In this document: positions 1-11,421 of the stretch, in pieces
Layout: each line of letters begins with the position of its first letter
How positions within the stretch are numbered: the first letter of the stretch is position 1
Assembly (NCBI RefSeq): GCF_965363235.1
Contig: NC_134847.1
Location: 63,644,439-63,708,438 of the forward strand
Origin: Mytilus galloprovincialis
Lineage: Eukaryota; Mollusca; Bivalvia; Mytilida; Mytilidae
Length of the DNA: 64,000 nucleotides
Direction of reading: 5' to 3'
The notes under the pieces: model-generated
Database searches by the model: none
What the model was told of the DNA's origin: nothing
What the model saw: the letters and a program-made list of their open reading frames with translations, nothing else
Made by a program: the position numbers and the translations under genes

Positions 1-902
1 ATTTTCATGGTTCAGTGACCACTTGAAAAAAAAGTTCAAATTTTTTGTAATGTTGAATTCTCTCTTATTATAAGTAATAGGATAACTATATTTGGTATGT
101 GAGTACCTTGCAAGGTCCTCACGTCTGTCAGACAGTTTTCACTTGACCTCGACCTCATTTCATGGATCAGTGATCAAGGTTAAGTTTTGGTGGTCAAGTC
201 CATATCTCAGATACTATAAGCAATAGGGCTAGTATATTCGGTGTATGGAATGACTGTAAGGTGTACATGTCCAACTGGCAGGTGTCATCTGACCTTGACC
301 TCATTTTCATGGTTCAGTGGTTATAGTTAAATTTTTGTGTTTTGGTCTGTTTTTCTCATACTATATGCAATAGGTATACTATATTTGTTGTATGGAATGA
401 TGGTAAGGTGTACATGTCTAGCGGGCAGATGTCATGTGACCTTGACCTCATTTTCATGGTTCAGCGGTCAAAGTTAAATTTTTGAGTTTTGGTCTTTTTA
501 TCTAATACTGTATGCCATGGGTCAACTATATTTGGTGTATGGAAATATTTTATGATCTTTATGTCAGTCGCGCAGGTTTTATTTGACCGTGACATCATTT
601 TCACGGTTCATTGCACAGTGTTAAGTTTTTGTGTTTTGGTCTATTTTTCTTAAACTATAACATGTATAAGTAATGGGTCAACTATATATGAATAGAAGCA
701 TTGTTAGCTGTATATGTCTGCCTGGCATGGTTCATCTGACCTTGACCTCATTTTCAAGGTTCATTGGTCTTTGTTTAGTTATCTTGGTTAATGTTAAGTT
801 TATGAGACAGTTGTAATAAAACTAAGCTTTATACTTAGGACTATCAACATAATATCAATGATTAGTATAGAAGGCGAGACATTTCAGCGTGTGCACTCTT
901 GT
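1..902 (+). repeat. Family A tandem-repeat element, 3' part
   Basis: Several diverged units of about 150 bp, each holding 'TTGACCTCATTTTCATGGTT' and 'TTTGGTCT' blocks, run from the left edge to a unique tail ending near 'GTGCACTCTTGTT'. The same body and tail recur on the minus strand at 43968-49453, and the body recurs at 16703-17654. A tandem core flanked by fixed unique ends is the layout known in bivalves for Pearl and Helitron-associated (HINE-type) elements; that assignment is inference. It lies in a CCT2 intron. The 5' end is outside the window. Confidence 0.75.
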
Positions 903-1069
903 TCTTCTGAAGGAAATATTCCTTTTTGCTAGAAAATACACAAGGTTGTGGTCCTTTAAAAAGACCAGGAAGAGAGTAAATTTTAGAAAAGCGTTAGTTT
1001 GTGTAAAATATAAATACATACTTGGCTCAGTTTTGAAGACCGTACTTTAGCTTATAATGGTTTACTTTT

Positions 1070-1130
1070 ATAAATTAGGACTTAGATGTAGAGTTGTCTC
1101 ATTGGCACTCATACCACATCTTTTTATATC
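1070..1130 (-). repeat. Family E fragment (short dispersed repeat)
   Basis: The reverse complement carries 'AGATGTGGTATGAGTGCCAA' followed by 'TGAGACAACTCT'. The same block occurs at 6083, 9215, 24715, 35690, 36155 and 51060. Only the end of the element is present here. Its class is not known to me. Confidence 0.6.
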
Positions 1131-1242
1131 TATAACCATTGATTACATAAATGTTGTAATAAATATGTCATATTATCATACAGCCATGACTTTAATGTTT
1201 TAAAGAACTGTATGATTAATGTCTACCATGTTTTCTTTCCAG

Positions 1243-1886
1243 AAAAGATGAAAAGAAATTTAAGAAAGATTTAATGAACATAGCTAGGACCACACTTAGT
1301 TCAAAAATATTGACACAATACAAGGACCACTTTTCAAATCTCTGTGTTGATGCTGTTCTTAGATTAAAGGTTAAAGACTTCTTATAATGAAAATATATAG
1401 TGAACAAGTAAAAAGTACTAGGAATGTTTTGTTATTGCTTTATTGGCCTCAACTTTTCAGAATGCTTCCTTTAACTAAAGTTTAAAGAGATTACATTTAT
1501 TATCAAAAGACTATCTATTACTGCAAAATGAAGTCTCCTTAAAGTTTCAATGTTTTACTTTCTGACCAAATGTTATTCTTTTTTTTTAAGCATAGTTTTT
1601 ATCATTTCATTTCTTTCATGTGGTTTAGGAAATATTTTGGATTTTATAAATTTATCACTATTTAGTAATTGACTGAAAATGTAACAATTTTCTCTGTTTT
1701 CTAGGGAAGTGGAAATTTAGATGCTATACAGTTGATCAAAATACTTGGAGGCGGTTTACAAGACTCATATTTAGATGAAGGTATGTTTTACCCCTGTTTC
1801 TTATTGATACATGCAGCTATTTCGGCAAATTAGAAATTGTGAAGTTGGTAAATGTTTGTGTTTTTTCAAAAGTCTATGATTGATAA

Positions 1887-1918
<32 letters not shown>

Positions 1919-4900
1919 ACACAACCTCCCTTACTGTATTGATATGAATTACAAGTGATTTGGGGAGTAACTGTCAATGAGACAGAATTCAAACAACAAA
2001 ATTGAATATCTCTTTGGTGTCTCCTTTCCTTTTGAAACAAAAACAGGACACAGGATATTTATCACCAGATGTCAGTTTATCCTTTTTTTAGTAGAAGGTG
2101 GATATATCAGAAAAAATGTCATTTTGGTGTGGGGGTAGGATAACAACAATTGAGTATTGAGGTCTTTTATTCCTAGTCTGAATTTTAGACTAGACATAAA
2201 AGGGGAGGTTGGGTGTATGTCAATGAAACAGTTTCCCAATAACAAAAATAACCAAAAGATGTTGAATTAATTTCGTTTCAATATTGACCTTGCTTTTTTA
2301 TTTGTTTCAGGATTTTTGTTAGAAAAGAAAATAGGTGTCGGACAACCTAAAAGATTAGAAAACTGTAAAATATTAGTAGCTAACACACCCATGGATAGTG
2401 ATAAAATAAAGGTAAGAATTACAATTGATCTGTGTAATTATGAGTCGTCAGTTCTGTTTATGTTTGATATTGTGAACCAAATTATTTTTGTAGATTCTTT
2501 CTTATTGAATTACAAATTTATTAAGAACGCAAAAATAAATCGAGCTAATTCACACATTTCCTTTTATCTGACAATCAATAAAATTGTTTGTATAACCCTT
2601 TATTAGATGGTTATTTCTACAATAATAAACAAAAAAACTCACTTGTTGCGCCTAAAAATCTTCTTTTTATCAAATTTTATTACATTCTGAAGCGGCACAG
2701 AAGCCAGAAAACGCCCAGTGTTTATATTTGACGCTGGAAGCATACCTATGACGTCACCTAGTGTAGGGACCAAAGAACATTGCATCTTTTCGCGGAATTT
2801 TCTTTAATGAACATTTTACACTGAAATAATGATTGAAATTTAATTATAAACTTGTTTTGCATTAGAATAGAGATAACTGTATTGTATTTGAAGCTTTGCG
2901 GAAGTCCATCGGTAGTTTTACTGTCGCTCCGCGTCGCCAGGTAAACTAAATTTGCAACAGTAAAACTACCGATGCACGTCCTTAAAGCTTCAAATACAAT
3001 ACAGTTATCTCTTAATTGACAAGTCATCAAAATGATTTTCATAGTTGTCATGCCGTGAGAAGCTTTCAAAGATATAACACTTCAGTTGGTATGAAACATG
3101 GAGTGTTGAAACAAAAAAGTCATTGTATTTTGCTTGCACAGTCTGAAACACAGTGTTTTAATAACGACAAAAAAAATCAATGCGAAAAAATGACAATGAA
3201 ATGTACATTGTATGATCAAATCAGCCTGATACACAAAATCAGTTTATCTTGTGGAAGTTAGAGTAGTCTCCCCTTGAGATGAGCTTTGGTTGACTGAATT
3301 ATATTACTACACCTGTTAATCCATCAAATCTCAATAGGCTCGTCATAGGCTTCCTGATAACCATGAAAACAAAAATTGACTACAATAAACTGTTACTAGT
3401 CGGGTTATGAAAACATGTGAAAAGGGAGATAACTCAAATTAAATTATTGATACTAATTTGCTGTTTTCCTGTTTGAATTTTATAGCTTTTATGTTAAAAA
3501 CTAATTAAAGCATGATTTTGATGTATAACTAATTCTAAGCCACTGAAAATGCATGAAGAAAATTCAAAGATGTAAAATAAAATAATTGGTTTATCTTTTT
3601 ATTAACAAAAAAACTATTATACTGATCTGAATAATAAAAATGTTCTAATTTCCTCAGATATTTGGATCTAAAGTAAAAGTAGATGCTGTTTCTAAAGTAG
3701 CAGAATTGGAATTAGCAGAAAAAGAAAAGATGAAGGACAAAGTGAATAAGATCTGTAAAGTAGGATGTAATGTATTCATTAACAGGTAAATAATCCCTTT
3801 ATTCACAAAATCATCAAAAGGTATACATCAAATATTAATGAATAAAAAAATATAAACACCATAACATATTTATATATATAGATAAAAGATTCTAAGCATT
3901 ATCTGTAATATGATTTTGTTTTGTAGACAATTGATATACAACTATCCAGAACAGCTGTTTTCAGACAATGGAGTTATGTCTATAGAGCATGCTGACTTTG
4001 AAGGAGTTGAAAGATTAGCTTTAGTTACAGGTACTTACATCTTATTTACATGGGTGAAAATCAACATTAGAAACTGCTACTGTATTCTAACTCTTTTACA
4101 AGAAATATGTTCACTTGTCAGCACGTTGAAATCAGAATCAAAACACAGAAGTGATATACTGCAATTTTTACAACTTATGAAAACTGAACACTTGGTAATA
4201 TGAACTTTTTTTTGTTGGACATTTTTGGTCATTATTTGATCTTATATAAACTTTTTTAAAACATTCATGAAAATTTACAAAATTGTGGGTTTGCTGCAAG
4301 GAACAATCATATACAGTTATTGTGTATATAAATTTTCAACAGTTATTTAAAACATTTATTTTAGGTGGAGAAATCTGTTCAACGTTTGATGCACCAGATT
4401 TAATCAAATTGGGTCACTGTGATTTGATTGAAGAAATTATGATTGGTGAAGATAAGCTGATCAAATTCTCAGGTATGTCATATCCCATGTTATTGTTCAC
4501 AAAATTATTGTTACTTGGAAAATTTGTGTTTCTACATGTACATTCAACCTCAGAGCTTTTTACTTCCATCAAGGCACCTTACATGTCGAGTCCTTAGTTC
4601 AAGTAGATCCAATTACTAAAAGGAAGTATTAAGTGAATAAAACAAAAATCAATGTATGTATCAAATGTTCTTATTGGAGTTAAATCACTATTTATTCCTG
4701 ATTTAGTACAAGCACTTTGTAAATTAACATTACATGCAGTCTGACAGCTTAAACAATTTAGTATAAAAAAATGTAAACAATTGTTGCAGGAAGTCATTAT
4801 GTCAAGTTCATGGGGATGTGTTATGTTTATTGTACTGAGTGATGAGACGTTGTGATATTTTTATGATATAATATTTCAGGTGTTAAACTTGGAGAAGCCT

Positions 4901-7900
4901 GTACTATCATTTTACGAGGAGCGACAAAACAAATCTTAGATGAAGCCGACAGATCTATTCATGATGCCCTGTGTGTTCTTACTCAGACAGTCAAGGAAAC
5001 AAAGACAGTTTTTGGTGGAGGTAATATTTTAGTCCATTCATTTTCATATTATCATAACTGCAAGCTGTTGATGTGATTTTTAAAATGTTTGTGGTTAAAT
5101 AGAAAAAGAAATTTGGAAGATATATATTTGATGCAAGCATCATAAATAGCTTTTGTGATAAATCCTTTTCAAGTTGACTGGACCTTATTTAATGTCATTT
5201 CTTGTATAACGTGAGGGTACCCTAATTTCACCCTTTTTGACAGTTTTCCACTTGGGTTAATTTAAGAAACAGACAAATGTTTCCTTTCTATTAAGATTTT
5301 GTAGCTGTATCTTTTTATGCCCCATTCCTTGGCATTATGTTTTTTGGTCCATTTGTTTGTTTGTTTGTCTATTCTGCCTTTTCTGCTTCAGGTTAAAGTT
5401 TTTGGGCAAGGTATTTTTTTATTAAGTTGAAGTCCAAACTTAGTAAACATGTTCCCTATGATATGACCTTTCTAATTTTAACGCCAAATTAGAGTTTTTA
5501 CCCCAGTTTCAGGGTCCACTGAACATAGAAACGATAGTGTGAGGAGGGCATCAGTGTACTATGGACTTATTCTTGTTTACTATACATTTCCTCAAATTAG
5601 ATTTTAAATCCATTCTGAATGACAGGAAAATGAGTTTGAACTGATTTTCAAGCATTCAAAGATTATGAATACTTAGAATTGCATACATGTTTTACTATTA
5701 AAAATCAAAGAGCAGATGTTTTTTTTATAGTAACCAATGTGTGTAGTTTTAGAAATATATATATATATGTTGTAGATGTGCATAATGACAAATAATGATT
5801 TGTTTAGTCAATAAGAAAACTTAGTTTTAGGTAAAATGGGTTAAAATTTGGTATTTGGTGCAATTTGAGTACTGTGATACTGTTGTTAACATTGCATCTT
5901 GATAAATTATAGGAAGTTCAGAAATGTTGATGGCTGATGCTGTATCCAGATTGGCAGCAAGAACACCTGGTAAAGAAGCTGTTGCTATGGAAGCATATGC
6001 TAAAGCTCTAAGACAGGTAAATAGTTAGAATTACTGTATTAGACTTTTCTTCAGCAAATTCCATTAATGAACAATATACAACAGAAGATGTGATATGATT
6101 GCCAATGAACAGCTCTTCACAAGAGACCAAATGACACAGGAATTAACAACTAAAGGTCACCGTATGGCCTTCAACAAGGAGCAACACCCATACATTATAG
6201 TCAAACATTAAAGGCCCAGAAATGACAAATGTAAAACAATGCCTAAGAAGCTAATACATTTTGTGCAAGACCTTCAGTAATGGAGGTCATGATATTTTCC
6301 AGTCTGTGAGTCTGTATATCTTGTATGAGGTGAAAGCTAACCAAAACTAACATTTGAAGTTTGAATACTTACTGACCTAGACATTAGATGTCATTAGGTA
6401 TTTGGTGTTAATTTCATAAAGATGGTTTGAAGTGTTAGCAATAAGAATCTAGGGTGAAAAAGATTTTTGAGGGTTGTTTATTATTTCAATAGTTCACCCA
6501 TAAATTATCTTTTTTCTTATGATTGAAGTTGTAAAAAGATGCAGTATCAATCACTTAGCAGAATTCTGTGATAAGAAAATGTCTTTATTTTTCAATTTCT
6601 GGTATTAAACAAGTGTTTTCAATTTTATGAGTTAAAATTAATCATATTGATAATTAGTTACATCATTTCTATTTATAGCTTCCATCCATCATGATAGACA
6701 ATGCTGGTTATGATACAGCCCAGTTAATCTCAGAACTTAGAGCTTGTCATACACAAAAGAAACACACCATGGGAATAAGTAAGTTCAAAGTGTATTATTG
6801 TACCTTACATATATTTGAAACAGTTCTATTGGGTGAAACGTTATCACGTGACATGGAATAATTAATTTCTTTTTCATTCAATTGCAAGGAAGGACGAATA
6901 ACCCTTAAAATTTCCACCAGCGGTGAATAACCCTATTATTCACCAGCGAATAACCTTTTTAGATTGTTGATTTGTACTTGAGTTATCTCCCATGAAAATG
7001 ATGTCACAGACGTAAATAAACAAAATGGCAGCGTTCACGTTACAATGAAAGCCCACCGAGAGTCGAGGAGGCATTGGAATTGAACAGAGTGCCAGCAGCT
7101 GATGATAGCTCTTATAGAGTAATGGTCCTTTTCAGGGCCATCAATATTTTACAAAAAGATTCTACCTTTGTTGTACATTCTAGAAATTCTAGAACACAAA
7201 TGTATTTTCAAACCTCAGCTTGTCTTCGACTTTGTTTATATGTAAAGTTAAAAAATATAGAAAGTGTTTGAAAGGCATTTCCACTGTTAGTTCGGTATAA
7301 TAAAACAATTGTGGCCCCTTAGAATCGATGAATATCCAAAATTGTCAACCCTTAAAAGTTATTTCACTTTGGGCTGCGCCCTCATTGAAATAACCTTCTC
7401 GTGTTGACAATTTTGGATATTCACCTCTTCAAAGGGCCATAATATTATAATATTATTTCGTCTTTGAGGTCTTAAACCAATTGTCTGATTGTTTATACTG
7501 TAAATTTAGAAGTGATTACCATGTTTATACTAATGATAAAAATGGGACAGTATCAGGTTGGCAATAATAAAAACTTGATTTTCCATTATGAAACTTTTGC
7601 AGTTGCATTAATTAGATTTCACTTTTTTTACAAAGTTCATGGACTCTTAAAAAAGAATGTGTGCATTTATTTCTGTATATACATTATTTATATAGTAAAC
7701 CTGACAAAAATCTCTTGATAATTACAAAAAATATCTGGTTGCAGTGAGTCCTATTATATGACTAAATCTGACCTCATGATTTTATTACAGATATGGATGA
7801 AGGAAAGGTAGATGACATGGAAATCAACGGCATTACAGAATCTTTCCAAGTAAAAAGGCAGGTCATCATGAGTGGTTCAGAAGCTGCAGAGATGATCCTT

Positions 7901-7963
7901 CGTGTTGATGATATTGTCAAAGCAGCTCCTCGACCCAGACAAAGGGACGATAGGCACTGTTAA
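1243..7963 (+). CDS. CCT2: T-complex protein 1 subunit beta (CCT2), C-terminal ten exons
   Basis: This is the beta subunit of the cytosolic eight-subunit chaperonin TRiC/CCT, which folds actin, tubulin and WD40 proteins with ATP. Exons: 1243-1369, 1705-1780, 2311-2411, 3658-3785, 3927-4030, 4365-4472, 4880-5020, 5913-6016, 6679-6778 and 7791-7963. All have AG/GT borders and join in phase to 386 codons plus stop, about the last 385 of the roughly 535 residues usual for CCT2. Family blocks seen include [62 protein letters not shown], the nucleotide-pocket GGG split across exons at 5020/5913, [17 protein letters not shown] and [12 protein letters not shown]. The tail reads [12 protein letters not shown], where vertebrate CCT2 ends APRKRVPDHHPC. 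The N-terminal equatorial part, with the GDG ATP motif, lies left of the window. No break is seen, so the gene looks functional. Confidence 0.96.
1889..1919 (+). repeat. Poly-C/poly-A homopolymer tract in CCT2 intron
   Basis: A run of about 19 C followed by about 10 A, 110 bases after the donor site of the second visible exon. Homopolymer junctions like this are prone to length error in sequencing, so the exact length should not be trusted. Confidence 0.9.
2869..3012. repeat. Imperfect palindrome (foldback repeat)
   Basis: The left arm begins AGAGATAACTGT and the right arm ends ACAGTTATCTCT. The arms run for about 55 bases each through 'TATTTGAAGCTTT' and 'CGGTAGTTTTACTGT' with few mismatches around a GC-richer loop. 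It lies in a CCT2 intron and would form a long hairpin in RNA or single-stranded DNA. It is probably a small foldback transposon remnant. Confidence 0.8.
5300..5565 (-). repeat. GGGGCAT-family dispersed repeat
   Basis: On the minus strand it reads through 'ACTTCAACTTAATAAAAA' and 'TTAACCTGAAGCAG' and ends with 'GGGGCATAA', matching copies at 41800-42230 and 57390-57590. The 41800 copy holds two internal units, so this too is a tandem-core element. It lies in a CCT2 intron. Confidence 0.65.
6083..6235 (+). repeat. Family E dispersed repeat in CCT2 intron
   Basis: Reads 'AGATGTGATATGATTGCCAA', then 'CAAGAGACCAAATGACAC', 'GGTCACCGTATGGCCTTCAA' and 'GGCCCAGAAATGACAAATGT'. This is one of the fuller + strand copies. 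Confidence 0.7.
7312..7440. repeat. Inverted repeat with 20-bp perfect arm core
   Basis: GAATATCCAAAATTGTCAAC (7330-7349) is exactly inverted at 7403-7422. Weaker pairing extends outward to GGCCC blocks and inward through TTATTTCA/TGAAATAA. The region from 6880 onward also repeats 'GGTGAATAACC'. It is probably a foldback element in the last CCT2 intron. Confidence 0.75.
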
Positions 7964-8038
7964 CAAATCAGACTTTATATTCATTGTGTAACATTTTTTC
8001 TACTTACATAAATTATTCAGCTGTCGATGAACAAAATT

Positions 8039-8044
8039 AATAAA
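8039..8044 (+). other. CCT2 polyadenylation signal
   Basis: AATAAA 76 bases after the CCT2 stop codon. The 3' UTR would be short, about 100 bases. Confidence 0.6.
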
Positions 8045-8344
8045 AAAATAACATCATTGTATTGTTGATCATATTGTCTGTTCGTTATAAAATACAAAAC
8101 AGTAAATTGCAGTCGCATTTTAAAAATGTCAATGGAAGATTATTATTTTTCTTAAATACTGTAAGTTCATTTATTTTCTGGAGTGAGAAAGAATTACATT
8201 TCCATGAATATTGGATTTCATGGTTTTGGCAAATTCTACGTAGAAGCCTATACATAATATGTAGTTCATTGAACATTGAAATTCATGGTTAAGTTGTCAG
8301 GATTAGATCTATTTCTTGGTAATTATATGTTATAGATCAATAAA

Positions 8345-8645
8345 AAAATTACATATATCAGGATTCAAATTTCGTACACCAGACAAGTTGTTCTGCAAAA
8401 AACTCATCAGTAAAGCTTGAAAAAAAGTTATAACGGCAGAATGTAATATGAAGTTGGGGATAATTGAGGACCCTAGAATTACAAGTATGGTCGTCTATTC
8501 CTGGGAAAGAAAATCCTTGGTACTTTGAAAAGTTCAAAATTTGGTAAACAGGTAATTTATGATGATCATATCAATGATAATTCATGTCAACACAGTAGTG
8601 CTGACTACTAAACTGGTGATTCCCTCATAGTTGTAAATACACAAA
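8345..8645 (+). repeat. Family C repeat, diverged copy
   Basis: Parallels the family C order: 'CACCAGAC', 'AAAACTCATCAGTAAAGC', 'ATTGAGGACC', a 'TATTCCTGGGA' block and 'CTGGTGATTCC'. It is clearly older than the 12000 and 21400 copies. Confidence 0.5.
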
Positions 8646-8649
8646 TCAT

Positions 8650-9035
8650 AATAGACCACTTTCGAGTTCATCCGTCACCGGAAAAAACTCGTCAATTATA
8701 CGCGCCTTTATGACGTCATTTACTAGATAAAGGGGGTCGCCTGTATCCCTGCACTATTTACGTTCATTATTGTCTTGGTGATCGTCATTGTGCAGGATAA
8801 ACTAGAAATAATGGTTGTTCTGTAGGTACTTAATGACAATTCCCTAATGACATCAATGCTGATTGTCAATTTTGAGAATTCAATTTGTCGTATAATTCGT
8901 ACAATATAGAATTATAGTTTTCCAACCACTCGCTCAACATTGGAATGGAAGTGACGATGCCCCTAAACGCACAAATGACGTTCACTAAAACCAGAGTTTT
9001 TGATGGAAATGCATCGAACTCGAAAGATGTCTATT
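8650..9035. mobile_element. Small non-autonomous DNA transposon (MITE)
   Basis: The ends are inverted: AATAGACCACTTTCGAGTTC at 8650 and GAACTCGAAAGATGTCTATT at 9016-9035, differing at two positions. No coding sequence is visible inside. A target duplication is not clear (TA at most), so no superfamily is assigned. Confidence 0.65.
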
Positions 9036-9214
9036 GCCTCTGTAAAACATTAGAAGATAAGACTTTAACTTTACCACTAAGTTAGATAGCTACCTTGTAA
9101 TCAGCAACACTTAACCTAGCAAATCAGGAGATGGAACCCAAATTCTATAATATGGTATCAATGGGGAATATAGTTCATATGCTGTTTCTAGATGTTTGTA
9201 AAGATTTATGCTAA

Positions 9215-9310
9215 TTAAAGAAAAGACTATGTGGTATAATTGCCAATGAGACAACTCTTCACAAGAGACCAAATGACACCGAAATTAACAAATATTGGTC
9301 ACTGTACATC
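9215..9310 (+). repeat. Family E fragment
   Basis: Reads 'GTGGTATAATTGCCAATGAG', 'CAAGAGACCAAATGACACC' and 'GGTCACTGTAC'. It is truncated after the last block. Confidence 0.6.
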
Positions 9311-9374
9311 TTTTTCAATGAACATACCACATGTAAGTAATTGTATCTATAGTATCAAGTCCAATAGGTGTATG

Positions 9375-9880
9375 TAAATAAACTCATCATAGATACTAGG
9401 ATTAAATTTTGTAAACACGCCAGATGTGCGTTTTGTCTGCAAAAGACTCATCAGTAACCCTCTTATCCAAAAATGTTAAAAAGGCTAAATAAAGTATGAA
9501 GTTGAAGAGCATGGAGGACCAAAATTCCTAAACGTTTTGCCAAATACAGCTAAGGTAATCTATTCCTGAGGTACAAAAACCTTAGTATTTAAATTTTTTT
9601 TGTAAACAGTTAATTTATAAATATGACTTCATCATTGATAATTCATGTAAGCACAGAAGTGCTCACTACTGGGCTGGTGATAACCTCCGGGAATTAAACT
9701 CCACCAGCAGTGACATTGACCCAGTGGTTGTAAATAAACTCATCATAGATATCAGGATTAAATTTTGTAATCACACCAGACGTGCGTTACATCTACAAAA
9801 GACTCATCAGTGACGCTCAAATCCAAAAAAGTTAAAAAGACCAAATAAAGTACAAAGTTGAAGAGCATTGAGGACATAAA
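9375..9880 (+). repeat. Family C, one full and one partial unit in tandem
   Basis: Two successive units begin near 9386 and 9745 with 'ATCAGGATTAAATTTTGTAA' or a close variant, followed by 'CGCCAGATGTGCG' or 'CACCAGACGTGCG' and 'GACTCATCAGT'. The spacing of about 358 bases sets the unit length of this family. The second unit breaks off after 'GCATTGAGGAC'. Confidence 0.65.
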
Positions 9881-9884
9881 ATAG

Positions 9885-11300
9885 TCATCAAGCTGTAAAT
9901 TATCTAGTGGGAGGAAATCATTTCTTTGGTGGACCAAGACGCTCTCATATGAATAAAATGAGCTAGAAGATGACAGTTGGTTAACATAGAAATTCAAATT
10001 CACAGTAAAAAACACATCCTCCAAAAAAAACAAACAAATACTTTGTCAATGATGATGTTAGTTCTAGAGAATCATGTTTAAGGATCATCATTAAACAAGA
10101 TAATATTAACTATGTTGGATATTAACTTTTTTAAACTAGTTTATAGACTGATTCTTGTGATATATCTTTAGACATTACATGGTTCTCTTGTCCAGTTCAT
10201 GAAGCATAATGTGCTGAAGTAGTCTCAGTCCAACCAAAACTTGAATGATAATCATTGCTAGAAAACAACAAACATACTGAACTTAGATTTGCTGTTTCCG
10301 TCTGTTATCTGTTTCGTTGTTGCCATCATTTTAAGCCTAGATTCGAATAATTGGAACCCCTATTAAATGACAGAACTAAAAAATCAAACTTCAAAGGACG
10401 GCTGATTTAAGACCCTTTACAAAGACCCCCCTTTTTCATGGTGTGCTGATGCAACATCAAGTTTGTTCAGGACGAGGTTTGTGTAAAAACTTTCCTAATC
10501 AACAATAAGGGAAGTCACATTTCCATATCTTTTATCAGATTTAAATTTTCTTAAAAGATATATAGTCATGCTTCAGTGATTCTATAGTTGATCAACCAAA
10601 TTTTTTCCACATAGTTAGGGGCGCCTCCTCCATCCCTACTCTGCCTCTGACCTGAACCGTAAAGTACAGATATGCCTATCACATAATTAGCATACATCTT
10701 CATATTAACATATGATATCTGAACAAAATTATATGATCTGAAACAATACAATAAGGTCTGAACTCAATTTTAATGAAAAAAGGTATGTCCACTTTTAAAA
10801 AATAAATTCGGCAGAATGATAAAAAATGTTAGTTAGCTAATACTGCAAGTTAGTGTTCATTAATAACTTCATCGGATGTTTTTAGATAGTTGTTGTATAT
10901 ATGTAAATCAATATTATGTTTTATTAAAAACATAGGTACAAGTATACAATTATAATGTACACGTCATACAATAACGTTAATTTAATCGTTATCATGTGTC
11001 CATTCGTCTAAAAATAGGATTGTCGGAAAATAACATCACATGATTATTACAATATTATACTCTGTCATTTTAATTTAAGATTTCAAACAAAAAGTTGAAA
11101 TCAAAGGTGAGTGCTTGTTAATCATCAACACATTTAACACTCTTAAAGCATGAAAACAGCAAACTTTTATTTTCAAATTGCTATTTCATAGACGAGCTTA
11201 TTCAAATATTTTAAACATTTCCGACTAAAAATACACTTTATTTTTATATTTCCGGATGTAAATGTACTATTGATAACAAGGAAAAGTCTGAGAATAATGA
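9885..11300. other. Intergenic stretch without recognised features
   Basis: AT-rich single-copy-looking sequence between CCT2 and CYSTM. Short open frames on both strands have no family match I recognise and no paired splice sites. The segment just before 11300 probably holds distal CYSTM control sequence, but nothing specific can be named. Confidence 0.5.
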
Positions 11301-11306
11301 TATACA

Positions 11307-11317
11307 TATATAAAAAG
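11307..11317 (+). promoter_or_regulatory. TATA box of the CYSTM gene
   Basis: TATATAAAAAG lies 105 bases upstream of the CYSTM start codon. If used, transcription would start near 11340 and give a leader of about 80 bases. The sequence is a good TATA match, but AT-rich surroundings make chance matches common. Confidence 0.5.
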
Positions 11318-11421
11318 AGCGGCACATATGTGTATAACGTTATCTTAAAACTTTAATTACATGATACTTAAACTTGTGTCGTGGGCAGACTAATTAATAT
11401 TTGTTTCCCCTCATTAGAAAG